A program made the translations under genes and the position numbers. From Triplophysa rosa (lineage: Eukaryota; Chordata; Actinopteri; Cypriniformes; Nemacheilidae): a DNA stretch of 64,000 nucleotides. The notes under the pieces are model-generated. The model was not told the origin of the DNA. It worked only from the letters and a program-made list of their open reading frames with translations, and made no database searches. Positions 1 through 11,410 of the stretch are shown piece after piece. Every line of letters starts with the position of its first letter. Position 1 is the first letter of the stretch. Where the stretch lies: NCBI RefSeq assembly GCF_024868665.1, contig NC_079905.1:10503080-10567079 (forward strand), given 5' to 3'.

Positions 1-1110
1 GATAGCCGTTGAGACGAGGAGGTATAAACAAAGGATATATGGACTATATGCACTGAAAACACCTTGCAATAACTCTGCTACTAGATTTAGTTCTGCTGTG
101 ATCATCTGTGTCTCCATCTTCATTGAGCTTGTCTGGTTGGTTCTTGTCACATGACCTGCGGTACGCTTGCGGCTTTCTGAAAAGTTGAGATTTTTTCATC
201 TCGAAGTGGCGCCGACGCGCCTGAAATAAAGAGCGCGTCGCTCCCTATTTCCGCGCGCCTGCCGCGAGTCTACATTTAAAATAATGAATATGCACGCGGA
301 AAAGACGCTAAATGTGAATCGGGCCTTATACTCTCCAACAACGTCTGTGTGAGCAACTGCAACACACTGGATAGCATCTATGATAAAAACGTCTTTGTGT
401 ACAGGACTTGATGTGCCTTGATGCCTTCCGTAAGTCTACATTTTCAGAATTTGGACACAGGCATGGTCAAGAGATTGTGTGTTATTGTTCAATCCAAACA
501 TCAGAATGGGTATGAAATGTGATCAAAGTGACTTTTGAATGCTTATTGGAGCCAAGACAGGGAAGTTTGAGTATCTCAGAAACTGCCAATCTCCTGGAAT
601 CTCTTTGGCAGCCCCTAGAATTTGGTGAGGAAAAACAAAGAACGTCCGGGGTGAAAATGTCTTTCCCTGATACCTTGTCCGTCTTGTTCCTGCCCAGTAG
701 TGGTGGCGAGATGAAGCCCAGTGAAGCATTGAAGCTTTTCAGCGAAGTGGTTCACAAAAGGGTTCATTTCTCGAGGCTTCATTTGCTGTACTCCAAGAGT
801 CACCAGCTCTCAGTCCAATATTATACAGTAGAGCACCTGTGAGGTGTAGTGGCAGTTTCACAGCATGAATGGGCAGCCAGCAAACTGTGTGATGCAAAAC
901 TGTCAACTTGAACCACAATCCAACACAAACAATTCAAACTGTTCCCAGAAAAACACTTGAGTGTCCATTGAGTTATATACATTATATTTCCACCTAACAA
1001 TATTACACTAGAGACATTATGTTCTGTTCAATTTATGTTCAGGGGACTGCTGAACCAACCTACTGTAAGTCTGCCCTTCAATACATCATAAAAGATGCGG
1101 GGCATGTTAA
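1..1110. other. Unclassified single-copy-looking DNA
   Basis: No repeat terminus, SINE box or recognised coding domain is visible. The stretch near 185-260 is GC-rich with CpG (gcgccgacgcgcc) compared with the AT-rich surroundings. A plus-strand frame of 107 codons lies at 519-842. Its predicted peptide has no signal peptide, membrane segment or recognised motif, there is no clear splice site at either side, and it is probably a chance frame. Confidence 0.4.
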
Positions 1111-1692
1111 AGGGGTCATATGGCGGAAGTACGTGTTTTTCTGTGTCTTTGGTGTGTTATAAGTTGCCCATGCATGTATTAGACACGTAAAATTGCACAA
1201 ATGAAAGTGTGGGAACAAAAGATGCATTCTATCTAAAAGCGAATGCTCAACCAGACTTGCCTGAAACACCTCGTGTAACCACACCCCGGCGAATCTACGT
1301 AACTTCATAACATGATTTGACTAAGACCGCCCAAATCTACACGTAGTTAAGGTGGCGTAATTGTAAATCTCATTGTATCGCCTGTCAGTACAATTGCTTT
1401 GGAACCTGATGTTCCGAATATGGTAAGAGGCGTTACATTTCCGTGAAATGCTTGCAGTATTCGACCAATCACTACGCACTGGTGAACTGGCCAATCATAG
1501 CACACCTCGCTTTTCAGAGCGATGAGCTTTGTAAAAAATCAACGCGTTTCAGAGAGGCGGGGCAAAGAGGAGATACAAACATGCATGGTATGTGGAAAAT
1601 ACAGCGTTTTTTAAACTTTCAATGGTGTATACACATTGCGTTACATCTAAAACAAACAATAATATTCCTTTTAGCTGTGCAATATGACTCCT
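1111..1692. mobile_element. TTAA-flanked non-autonomous DNA transposon
   Basis: The block is bounded by TTAA at 1107-1110 and 1693-1696. The ends form short terminal inverted repeats: left AGGGGTCATATGG, right ...AATATGACTCCT. A TTAA duplication is the hallmark of piggyBac-like and Kolobok elements. The 582-bp interior has no long frame, so it would have been moved by a transposase supplied in trans. The class is inferred from the target site only. Confidence 0.65.
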
Positions 1693-1696
1693 TTAA

Positions 1697-4600
1697 GTCA
1701 CAAAAATGTAATGATTTGCAATCACTGTCACAAATTTTCTTTCTCTGCTTTTTCTTTTTTTACCCCCAGTTATTTTTTTGTCTAATGTGAGCCCATTAAT
1801 TCAGTCACCGTGTATGCTTTAAGATCAACGCTGCCTCGCACACTCGCCACGAGAGCCAATCAAGCAAAAAGTAGAATATCAAGTGACTTTTAATAAATTC
1901 CTTACCCTATAAATATTCATCCCTCTCCTGATCAGGGAGAATCTATTATTTCTTAAGTGACAACAATTTATGGTGAAGCCTCATAGGCTGTCATTTATAT
2001 GCTTCCTCCATCACCACCCGGGAGGAATTAAGGCCTAATTATTTTTACCAGAAATACTGCAGAAAGCAGCTATCCACTTTTTATGATTTGTTGATTATGT
2101 GACTTGCAAATGTATGTGTGCACTTTCCACTATCAAAGTAAATATTTAAGCAGGAGAGAATGAATAATCTTCCTTGTATGGTAGATCGAATAATTTACCA
2201 TCTTCCCCAGCATCCGAATGTCAAATCGAATGTATTAGCATCGGATTGAGTTTCCTGGTAATGCCATCAGTACAATGCGTGTGATCCGGCGAAAAGATGC
2301 ACTCTTCATAATTTTGCATATTTGCCAAGTGGGATCCAACACATTATGAAGAGAAATATCCGTAATTTGCAGGCGTTACAAATAAACACATGACAAATTT
2401 TGAAAAGAGATGGACATGTTTTGGTTGATGCTCTTGGGGAACGGTAAATTGCTTCCATTATTTTCCTGGAGATGTAATGAATGTGGGTGGTGGGCATGGA
2501 ACGTCCAGTAATGCGTTTTAACGTTCGCTGCCGTGCATCATTTAGTACATCGACATGGTGTCTTCACAGGATGCTGCACATTGTGGATTTCATCACTGTT
2601 TGGACTTACATAACGCACCATTATATGTACAATAAATGGACAACTTTGCTTTAAAATGTTGTGTTGATGCCATAAACTCTGTGAGACATCTAAAGCACTT
2701 TATGAAATATTATGCAGTGCTTTGGCTCATGTTTTGGTCTTTGAAAGTCAGAACACGCTGACACCGGTGGCATTAGTTGATGTTAGTTTTAATGTTATTA
2801 TTTAAATACAATAGTTAAATGATTGAAATGGTTACTACGAAAGACTTCAAGGCGAGCAACCGTGATAGACTGCGATTTCAATCCATGTGCCAGTGCATGT
2901 TAAAGCTGTCGGGTAGACAAACAGAATTGTAGCCCCGGGTCCTTTGATGTGAATTTTAACGTCTGGTAAGGTTTTTGAAAAGTTAATTATTATAATTAAT
3001 GTAATTAATTCAGTTTAGAGTCATTAGTGAAGCAATTCCATAACAATTTAGACAAAGTAATTAGCAATTTACGTGGATTTTTCTGAAACCTCACCAACAC
3101 CGCGTGAACAAAACCTCAAGCCGCTCTGTGCATCAATTCACTTTCAAAACATGCCATTCTAAAGCAAAGTTTGTAAATGAGCTCAAGATTAGAATATTCA
3201 TTATTCCGTATTGTTTGACTGTCAACGCTGCGAGCGCTGGAAGGTAGCGAGGAAAGAACGCTAACAAGAATAATGTAATAAATGGGATGTGCGCGTCGCC
3301 AACGGAGCTTAGCGTGAATGGAATAATCACAGTCTTTGAATACTCCTCATTACAAAGCTTACCGACTCATTATCAACAGAACGACCTTCATAACCTCAGA
3401 GGTGAAAATGAAACAACAAGACTAAACAATCTCATCTACAGGTTGTGTCTCTAAACAGCAGGGATTTTTGGCTTCATTGTCACCGTATGTAGCTGACTTG
3501 TTTATGCTCCTTACTAGATGGAGAGAGAGAGAGAAACTCCAGCTTTAAACACTGCTGGACTAGTCTATTTGTGGAGCTCCACTGAGGTCCACGCTCTGGG
3601 GTGGGTGCTCATTTCGGGGTCTTGATGAGATGGCAGCTCCACTGCTGAGAGCTGGCGGGATAGGCTGGTATTTATTCCTGAATGCACTGCTGTTTTGGAG
3701 AGTTGGGTCTGGGAGAAAGTCCCAATGGACAGGATTGCTATTAAGATCAGTGCCTGAGGAGAGAGGATTCAGCTATGAGAGAAGGAATGGGCATTTGGGA
3801 CAGATGTGAGAGGAATACTGCCAGATTTAAACAGAGAGTATAAGAGTGAAAGTAGACATAAAAAGGAAGTAAAATAGGTTTATTGTTGAAATAATACAGT
3901 TCACTGAGATTTCAGGTGCGATGGTAAAGAACGTGTAGGTGATTTTCAGTTATGGGCACGCTGTGTTGCAGTGGTAGAACTTTATTTTCATTTTGGTAAA
4001 TGAAGGTCACATTGCAAATATCTTGCAGACTTTATATTAACCATGTCTTTGTTGTTGAATTTTATATGCTTTACGTGCTTGGGATGTTATTTTTCCCAGA
4101 CACAGACTATGAAAATATATCATACAAACAATTAAAAAAAGATAATCTATACAAATAGTAAAATACACATAAACCATTTCAATATTTCTTAGAAGTTTTA
4201 TAGCACATTTGACCCAAAGTCTCTTTTTTTGTGGCATTATTTCAACCATAAGATTTAGTTCAATGGAAATGTATTCTTTCACAATTTTGCAAAGCAGCTT
4301 TACTGTACAAACATTCATACAGGTAGTGGTAAAAGAACTAGAAGAAGAAAAAACTGAAATTATGAAATGTATGGAATACATCATAATATGTGTTATTACT
4401 GCAAATATTTCAAAAAGTTTTTCGAAACTATCTGAGAATAATTGTCTGTGGTGGAAATATTCACAAGTCATTGTCCATTGTTAGTGGATAAATTAAAAAT
4501 AGAACAATACCCAAATACAACTAGTGGATAATTTCTTGTGTGTGTGTACAGTTATAATCTTCTTCCAGTGTGCTCATCCATCATGCATCACCTCTGCTCT

Positions 4601-5479
4601 CCCGCTGTGCTGGGTCACATGACTTCTGCACTTTTATTGACATATCATTAAAAAATTAATTCCACCGAGAAGGCCATGTACTCTTCAATTTGAGACGTGT
4701 TAAGCTTGACATGGGTGTAATTGGACAGCAATTAACGAATTGCAGAAATTAATCTTGTCAAGGTGCCATCACCTTAATCAAGTCAGTAAAATATAGCATC
4801 TATTTCTTGGAAGAAGACAGTATTAATAGGAGATTATAGACTAAAATGGAGAAAGTGGCAAACAAAAATAATGCACAACCTTTGTCATCATCTTAAAGAA
4901 AATATGTGAAACAATATCCATTAACTGGAAAAGACAATGACAATCTTTTTTGAGGGGGGTTTCGGTGGGTAATATAGTTACTTGTTGTCATTCCCTTCTG
5001 TGGGTCAGTGCAGTAAATGAGAAGGAGAGAGAGTGATATGCGTACGTTCTAAGTTGTCCGTCAGGCCCAATGGAAGTTAAGACAGTTTAAAACAGACTCT
5101 TTACACTTGGACGATAAAGCCTCCCCTAAGCATTAACTTACCAGCGTGTTGCCATGAAACCCAGGAGAGGGCAGAAACACTTTGGCTTTAACTGTCACAT
5201 GTCAAGACTTCATCATGTCAAGCTTGTTACAACAGAAGTTCAGTTAAGGCTTCCGACTTCAATGGCAGTGTTACAGTTTCATTTGTAAACTTTATATTCA
5301 CACATCATATCCATTATGGGGACAAAAAAAACATGGCTAGACTTCCTATTAATTCACTTTTTTTTGTGGAAATTAATTTCAAAAGGTCTAAGGGAAACAC
5401 AATCCAATGAATACCAAATCATTTTGTGGTGTTTATCTGGAAATATACACACATTTATATTTATATAAATTACATTTAT
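1697..5479. other. Long AT-rich non-coding stretch
   Basis: No coding exon or transposon end is recognisable across about 3.8 kb. Frames present (for example 3133-3330 and 4037-4471 on the minus strand) have no recognised motif and are poor in coding character. Runs of TAATTA-type sites (2030-2045, 2985-3010, 4650-4760) and a TATAAATATTCAT stretch near 1909 give it the look of regulatory or intronic DNA. Confidence 0.4.
4625..4800. promoter_or_regulatory. Candidate conserved regulatory block
   Basis: This 175-bp block is dense in homeodomain-type cores on both strands: TTAATTCC near 4654, GGTGTAATTGG near 4713, CAATTAACGAATTG near 4729, AAATTAATC near 4747 and CCTTAATCAAG near 4770. It is free of transposon termini and lies in repeat-poor DNA. 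Such clustering is typical of vertebrate conserved non-coding enhancers. Conservation was not tested, so this is a suggestion only. Confidence 0.25.
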
Positions 5480-5489
5480 ATACCTACAT

Positions 5490-5725
5490 AACAGAGCTTC
5501 TACCACACTACAACCCATCACTCTCTCTAAGATCTCAAAACTCCAGACTTTTGATAACACCTAGAATAACTAAATCCACCAAAGGGGGTAGAGCTTTCTC
5601 ATACGTAGCACCTAAACTCTGGAATAGCCTCCCTGATACTATTCGAGGGTCAGACACACTTCCCAATTCAAATCTAGATTAAAGACACATCTTTTCAGCC
5701 AAGCATTCACTAATACATAGCTAAT
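5490..5725 (+). pseudogene. L2 reverse transcriptase C-terminal fragment
   Basis: About 75 codons of the C-terminal end of an L2-clade ORF2 are visible. The family signature is a basic stretch followed by RAF, then APKLWNSLP, then a short stretch ending in a KTHLF-like motif. The first two are in one frame up to a stop at about 5680. The last is found in a shifted frame, so at least one frameshift is present. No catalytic reverse transcriptase motif remains. It is a dead remnant. Confidence 0.8.
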
Positions 5726-6574
5726 GAACAGCAGCTACGCTAATTATTCTCTTTCTGCCCTCGTCCTCGGGATGCCCATCCCGAGGTAGGGAGAGAATCC
5801 GCCAGGCCCAGATGAACGTCATATGCCCATCCCCAACTGGAGATTACGCCAGTTACATCGGAAAATCCCGTGCCATCCTCCTGCGAGAGCCTGCGGACTG
5901 ACTGACCATCCAGCTCCATCCAAGGCAATTCCATCACCACCCAAGAAAAAGGCGACCATCTGACCGGCCCAGCTCAGACAATTCCATCCCCAACCGAGAG
6001 CAAAGACGGACTAGCTGTCACATAAATGCTAAATTTACAATAGTTGGTATTTAATGCTAAACTTACATCACACGGCAGCAGTTTGAAGTTATGGCTGCAC
6101 TCAGTGACTTTGATTGGAGGTAGCTGGGTGGGTGTTTGTGGGGAGTGGGGGGGCTTGTTGGTTGTGGTTCGGGGCGTTTCATTGTTGGGACTGTGTGGGT
6201 CTGGTCTGGTTGGTCTTGTTTTGTGGTCGATGTCGGACAACAGAGGAATAAAGTTAATTATGCCATTACTACTTTTCCCTGGTTGTTCCTCTGTTGTCTG
6301 TTGTTGATCGCGGAATGGGACCGGGTTGGACCTGCACGGTTTCGGCAGGTGGGGCTTCCTGGGTCGCGGCTCGTGGGCTCTCCCTGTTCTTCGTGGACGT
6401 TGCTAGGTGGCTTTGGTCGGGGTCACTGATTGCAGCTATGACACGTCAGAGGAGATCTGGCCCTCCCGGCTGAGCCTGGTTTCTCCCGAGGTTTTCTTTC
6501 TCCATTTATTCATCATTGGAGTTTGGGTTCCTCGCCACAGCAGAGCAGTGTTGGCTTGCTCACCGGGAGACTGC

Positions 6575-6603
6575 ATTTATTTATTTATTCATTTATTTAT
6601 TAG
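6575..6603. repeat. (TTTA)n microsatellite
   Basis: About seven TTTA units with one interruption, inside the L2 3' UTR. Confidence 0.85.
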
Positions 6604-6768
6604 ATATTATTTATTATAATGATCTTGCTTGGTCTATACACACCATGCACTGTGCTGTGTTTTACCTTTCTGTGTTTTTCTTATTTGCTCCTGTAAAGCT
6701 GCTTTGGAACAATGCACATTGTGAAAAGCGCTATATAAATAAAATTGAATTGAATTGAATTGAACATT

Positions 6769-7429
6769 TTCTCAATTTAATGTTTGACTGAATTGTATCA
6801 TTTTCTGTTTAGCAGTGGCGACAAACAATCTTATCTTTTCCTACAGTTTAATAATGTGAGGCTTTCTTTATGAACTAATCACACACTTGTGTTGTGATGT
6901 TTTTTACATTTTCTTTTTGATCTACATTATCATGTGCCTCACGTTATGAGCTTATTAAATACTTTTTATATTGATTTTGTGGCAAATGACTCATGCATCA
7001 TCTAATGTTATTGCGTAAAGCAGGGCCATCTGGGATACCTTTAGCTATTTGTTATCATATTCAGATAAACAGGATAAATAACAGGCAGAGTAGCTACATA
7101 TACAACTTGCACTGTTTGTACAAAACCTTTTTAATTTTAACTTTTTGTCTACCTTGATCTCAGATGTAATTACTGTGTTTCAATACAACACCAGCAATAT
7201 ATCATGAGAACAAATGTGACAAATAGCTAGGCAATAAATATTGATAGTGTTATTCTGAATATTGCCTGCCAAAAGCTTCATTACAGGGATTCAGTGATAA
7301 AAATAGATGAAAAGCAGGGGGGATATGAATACTCACAATCAGATCAAACATAAATGACCTTATGTGAACCAACGAAAAACTCATGTTTTGAGTAAGCACT
7401 TGGTTCTGTTTCTAAAGTAAAATGTAACT
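6769..7429. other. AT-rich DNA without features
   Basis: No coding frame, SINE boxes or inverted repeat termini seen. It separates the L2 end from the SINE pair. Confidence 0.4.
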
Positions 7430-7595
7430 TTTCAAAATGATCTTGCTCTAAGTATAGAATTGAGGATTATGATCACGAGTTTGATTCCCTTGCAATGCAT
7501 GTACAGTATTAATAAAATGTGCATTCTGAATCTGAACACTGTACCGTAGGTCGCTTTGGATAATAACTTTTGTTGAATGTATTAAAGTGTATATG
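7430..7595 (+). mobile_element. tRNA-derived SINE, degenerate first copy
   Basis: A decayed B-box region (CACGAGTTTGATTCCC near 7475) is followed by the fish SINE tail in altered form, GTAGGTCGCTTTGGATAATAAC near 7546, here shortened in its second half. It directly abuts a second copy of the same family on the same strand. Confidence 0.6.
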
Positions 7596-7718
7596 GTGCT
7601 GGCAATGCCAAGGTCATGGGTTTGATGTCCACTGACGCACAAAGTGATAAAATGTACCTTCAATGCCCTGTAAGTCACTTTGGATAAAAGCATCTGCCAA
7701 ATGCATAAATGTAAAATG
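7596..7718 (+). mobile_element. tRNA-derived SINE, second tandem copy
   Basis: The head holds CCAAGGTCATGGGTTTGATG, a tRNA B-box-like sequence. The tail is the common fish form: GTAAGTCACTTTGGATAAAA, then GCATCTGCCAAATGCATAAATG. This tail is shared by HE1/V-SINE-type elements and would have been recognised by a LINE reverse transcriptase. The A-box part is poorly preserved. Confidence 0.75.
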
Positions 7719-7862
7719 GCCAGAGGGACACTGTTATTACTTCAATAAATTCTATTACTATCTGTGATAAAGAAGCCACGTTAATATTCTAAGCGTGTAG
7801 ACACTTGGTGGCAGTTGTTAAGGTTCTATCTTACTGTAAAAACCCTAAAAAAATAGAGTTAA

Positions 7863-8005
7863 AGGTCCAGTATATAACATTTAGCAGCATCTAGCGGTGA
7901 GGTTGCAAATTTCAACCAGCGGCTCACTCCACCCCTTCCTTTTGAAGCACTATGGTGGCTGACACAGAACAAAGATGTTGTCATGTTTGTCATTTTCACC
8001 AGTAG
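7863..8005 (-). mobile_element. TTAA-type element, terminal fragment
   Basis: TTAA at 7859-7862 is followed by AGGTCCAGTATATAACATTT and a stretch rich in TAGCGGTGAGGTTGC. This is the reverse complement of the right end of the elements at 35321-35698 and 36997-37318. The other end is missing, so the copy is truncated near 8005. Confidence 0.65.
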
Positions 8006-8024
8006 CCTACCTCCTTACTCAAAG

Positions 8025-8151
8025 CAGGGCTGTACGTTTAATTTTTTGCTCATAGCACTGGTGCTACAGAGGTTTAAAGTTTTGTAGCACAGGCCAAAAA
8101 GTTGTAGCACAAGTATAAAACGTCTGTTGTCATCAAAAAAATATGCAAGTG
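8025..8151 (+). mobile_element. hAT-like terminal fragment (possible)
   Basis: Begins CAGGGCTGTACG, resembling the hAT-like end seen in opposite orientation at 63740-63772, followed by repeated GTAGCAC words. No matching right end is seen. It is cut by the LTR at 8152. Confidence 0.3.
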
Positions 8152-8676
8152 TGTCACGAAACAGAAGGACTCAGATGCAGGAAATAGTCAAACAGAGAGT
8201 TTATTCACACGTGCAGAAAAATAATCCAAAGAACACAAAAGTGACAGGGTACTCCTGGCACACAGCAAAACAAAAATAGTTCACTCAGGCCTCAGTGTCC
8301 GCAAGGGTAGTGAGCAGAGAGGTAACAGCCGAACGGGAGAAAAGTTCAAACCGGCTCTCTCTTGAACAGCCTCACTGTCGAGAGATGCGGAGATTAAGTC
8401 GTAGCTCGCGAATTCTGCGTATGGACCAGCAAGCAAAAACCATCAGTACATTCCAGATGAGATGAGACGAGATGAGATACAATACATCGCCACACTGAGT
8501 GAAGGAAAGGAAATGGCATAAATAGGTGGCGAAATAATGAGGAACAGGTGTGGGTAATAAATAAAGTGAAGTCGTGAGTTGCCTAACCAGGGACCAGGCG
8601 GGAGAGGAGTGACAGTGAAAACAAAACAGAAAAAAGCACGTGGGGAACTAAAAAAAACTAGAGACAGGGCCTGACA
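8152..8676 (-). mobile_element. Solo LTR with AAGTG duplication
   Basis: A 525-bp unit begins TGTCACG and ends GCCTGACA on the plus strand and is flanked by perfect 5-bp duplications AAGTG (8147-8151 and 8677-8681). Read on the minus strand it runs TGTCAGG...CGTGACA with AATAAA near its 3' end (the plus strand shows TTTATT near 8200). A single LTR between duplications means that the two LTRs recombined and the interior was lost. It lacks the tip hairpin of the other LTRs, so it is a separate family. Confidence 0.85.
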
Positions 8677-8799
8677 AAGTGCAGTTCATCACATGAATAG
8701 GCAAGTAACTGACAAATGACATTGTCACATACAGATGGATAAATTAGGGCCATATAATTTTTAATTTACCTACATTTGTTTTAATTTTAAAGTTCTGTG

Positions 8800-8990
8800 T
8801 TTTTCAATTTTTACTATACAAAAGTGGTATATTTGGCCGCATAAATGACTGTAGTGTACTATAATATTTACTATAGTAAACTGCAGTAAAATTCCTAGAT
8901 ACCATAGTGTTTTTGAACCTTACTATTGTTGACTACAGTTGATCAATTTACTACAAGGCCACTACAATTTTCTATAGCAAATACTGAAGT
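8800..8990. repeat. Palindromic TACTATAGT-rich repeat
   Basis: Repeated words such as GTAGTGTACTATA, TTTACTATAGTAAAC and CTACAGTT occur in both orientations over about 190 bp, giving a self-complementary tract typical of fish fold-back MITE relics. Boundaries and family are not determined. Confidence 0.4.
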
Positions 8991-9067
8991 ATTTTGGAAG
9001 ACGCCAAAAGACACTAAGAGTTTTAGTGTGTATTTGACTATAGCTTTGAAATGATCGTGAAATAAGC

Positions 9068-9750
9068 TGTCAGAGTAACTAACAATAATTAACGAATAAT
9101 AACAAAAAGACTTTATTTGTACAAAACTGAAATAAAAACCCACGATGGGGAAACCACTAAAGAAACTAATCAAACGCAAGACAAGGCTAGGGAATTTGGA
9201 CGACAGGATAAACTCGCGGGATAGCACGTAATGGCAAGACGACGGTACAACAGACAAACCGACACTGGACAGAGGGAAACTGGGACTAGATATAGGGAAA
9301 ACTAATGAGGGTTAATGACAAGGGTCAGGTGGGAAGAATTAACACTAAAGGGAAGATGACATGGGGCAGGTGAAGAGGATAAACATTAATCGGAACAATG
9401 ATGGGAAACAAGGAGGCGGGGCTACAGCACGGGACAAGGAGACATGTGGTGTAATGTCAAAACATATAAGGCTTGTTCGACTTGATGCGGCGCCGCAAGA
9501 TCCGACAGGCGGATGACATCAAAGTACCGCGAGGTCGATTCGAAAGCAAACTTTTTATAGTTTTTCGAATAGCTCTCGTGGTACTTTGATGTCATCCACC
9601 TGTCGGATCTTGCGGCGCCGCATCAAGTCGAACAAGCCTATAGCCACGTGTCTCCACACAAGACATAACACACACACACAAGACATGGTACTGTCACGAC
9701 CCTGTCCACCGAACTAGAAAACTCTGGACAAGAAGGACAGGATCATAACA
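9068..9750 (-). mobile_element. Probable solo LTR interrupted by a fold-back element
   Basis: On the minus strand the unit starts TGTTATGATCCTGTCC and folds back on GGACAGGGTCGTGACA about 45 bp later, like the tip hairpins of the 46-58 kb LTRs. It also carries the conserved CCCCATCGTGGG motif (plus strand CCCACGATGGGG, 9140-9151) and a poly(A) signal. Removing the insertion at 9469-9639 leaves about 512 bp, a normal LTR size. The left limit (TGTCAG at 9068) is uncertain and no matching duplication was found. Confidence 0.65.
9469..9639. mobile_element. Near-perfect fold-back MITE
   Basis: Arms of about 65 bp face each other: left AGGCTTGTTCGACTTGATGC, followed by GGCGCCGC; right its near-exact complement ending CGAACAAGCCT. 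Only a short centre (about 9535-9572, itself partly self-complementary, ATTCGAAA and TTTCGAAT) is unpaired. The arms differ at very few positions, so the copy looks young. Flanks are TATA-rich on both sides and the exact duplication is ambiguous. There is no coding capacity. Confidence 0.75.
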
Positions 9751-10249
9751 GTACCAGTGGCTCAAAGATATCCTGCAGCTGAGTTCTGCCGTCTTATGGT
9801 ACAGTAGGGCATCCCAGTCAAATTTGGTTGAAGATGTGTTATTCGTACAGGTCACAGAAGAAAACTGTATCTTTACATAATTGCGTTCGATTTTTAAGCT
9901 TGACCCACATATATTTGAACAGTTGTAAAATGACATAAATCAGAGTAAAATGTAAATGCTGAAATGTCATCTGTCCAAAAGTAAAAGCTCCCTCTCAGGA
10001 AAAAAAACAAGTCAGATCACAGTGAGGTTAAGAACAAACCCTATTGGCCAGGGACAATTTCATTACACAGGCAGACACATATGAAGTCTGGAACCTGCTG
10101 TTCTGTATAGTCTTGCTGTCCAGAGAGCATTTCGTCTCGAGACGGGTCTTCGCAGTGGCTGCCTGAGGCACAGGAACACAAAGAGGTCCAGGCAGAATCC
10201 ACAGAAGACAAGACAAGAGCTCAGGAGAGACTTTAAACGGAAAAAGAGG

Positions 10250-10287
<38 letters not shown>

Positions 10288-10821
10288 TCAGCTCTCTGTA
10301 TTTGTAGACATTTCTCATCTGCATGTTCTTATTCATATTGGGCTTAATTGAGTATGCCATTATTTTGTGTGTTTATGTCAGCTTCTTAACTTATTTATGG
10401 AGTTCAAGAGCTCGAGGAGAGATGTGAGAATCGGGCACGAGGTTGTCAGACCAAGATAAAGCAACACGAGTACAAGCCTCCAGGCGGGAACCATTAAAAT
10501 CCAGTAAGGGAATAGTGTCCTTTCATCTTCATTTGAACTCTTTAAACGTTCCTTTTACATGCAAATCTGTGAGATTCAGTTGAAGGTCACGATTTATCTG
10601 ATGAAAAAAGATTCAACTAGTAAAAAAGTGAAAACAGAAAGAAAAGGTGGACTAAGAAGACACATGCAACGTGAGAGCTCTTTTGCTTTGGATTTTAAGT
10701 AAATTGAGTAATTTTGAGGTGAACTCAAGTTTCCCAAGTAGGGCTGGGTTCCTGGGTCAATGTTATTTGGTCATTGAACAACATTTCTATCAACCAGTCA
10801 GATTTCAGGATTAGGTTTAAG
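9751..10821. other. Unclassified DNA with GA microsatellite
   Basis: No gene or transposon end recognised. A (GA)n microsatellite lies at 10250-10283. Minus-strand frames here (9694-9936 and 10028-10360) read through LTR sequence or the microsatellite and show no domain. Confidence 0.4.
10250..10283. repeat. (GA)n microsatellite
   Basis: A run of about 15 GA units with one AA interruption. Confidence 0.9.
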
Positions 10822-11056
10822 GTCTTTCTTTCGTCTGCTAAGACAAAATATATTTTAAAGAATGTTGGTAACCAAACAATGGTGGTACCCATTTGTTTGC
10901 ATTGGTTTGGTGTTCATACAATAGAAGTCAATGGGTACCACCTATGTTTAATTACCAACATTTATCAAAATATCTTATTCTGAGTTCTGCAGAAGAAAGA
11001 AAATCACACTGGTTTGAAATGACAAGAGGATGAATAAAAGATGACCAAATTTTCTC
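10822..11056. mobile_element. Palindromic fish MITE, degenerate copy
   Basis: Contains the fold-back core AATGTTGGTAACCAAACAAT (10861 on) facing ATTACCAACATTTATCAAAA (10950 on), with TTCTTTCGTCTGC and GCAGAAGAAAGAAA at the shoulders. The same family recurs at 16205-16420, 30118-30432, 40433-40674 and 44030-44340. This copy has lost its outer termini. Confidence 0.6.
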
Positions 11057-11410
11057 CTGTAAAAAACCTGAAATTTTCTGTTATAGACTATAGACTTTCT
11101 GTTATTTTCTAAAATATTTTGTAGAGTAACAGTTTTTTCCTGTAAAATTACATGGTTTTGTCTGTTTTTCTGACATTTGACTGTTTTAACCGTATTTCAA
11201 AAATAGACCGTAAAATAAAAAATTAAATACAGTAAAAATAACAGCTTTAGCATAAAATAAAAAAAATACTGTTTTCTTTGTAAATTTGCCGTCTGGTTTT
11301 TGACCGTAATTCAAAAATTTGTAAATCATGAAATTACAGTTTTTTTTTACATTATAAATGGAAAAAAAACTGTAAAATTCTGTAAAAGTATTTTTTTTAC
11401 AGTGTACATT
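11057..11410. repeat. CTGTAAAA/TTTTACAG palindromic repeat
   Basis: TTTTCTGTTAT, CTGTAAAATTACA, TTTTACAGTG and related words recur in both orientations across 350 bp. The right end, TTTTTTTTACAGTG, resembles the usual end of this teleost repeat. It is non-coding and strongly AT-rich. Confidence 0.55.

Larger units (their letters stand above)
5480..6768 (+). mobile_element. 5'-truncated L2-type LINE, 3' end
   Basis: The left part (about 5490-5725) encodes the C-terminal tail typical of L2 reverse transcriptases: after a TPRITKSTKGGRAFS stretch comes VAPKLWNSLPDTIR, and then the expected residues continue in another frame after position 5680, so the coding part is broken. About 1 kb of 3' UTR follows. 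The end near 6700-6764 has the usual L2 form: CTGCTTTGGAACAATG, then AAAGCGCTATATAAATAAA and a GAATT tail repeated several times. A TTTA microsatellite sits at 6575-6603. 5' truncation fits target-primed reverse transcription. Not mobile. Confidence 0.85.

Noticed and set aside
519..842. 107-codon plus-strand frame as a real gene
   Set aside because: No motif, no splice context and no supporting neighbour. An open frame of this length can occur by chance in 64 kb.
8152..8676. Member of the same LTR family as the 46-58 kb cluster
   Set aside because: It has TGTCA...TGACA ends and a 5-bp duplication, but no tip hairpin and no CCCCATCGTGGG motif.
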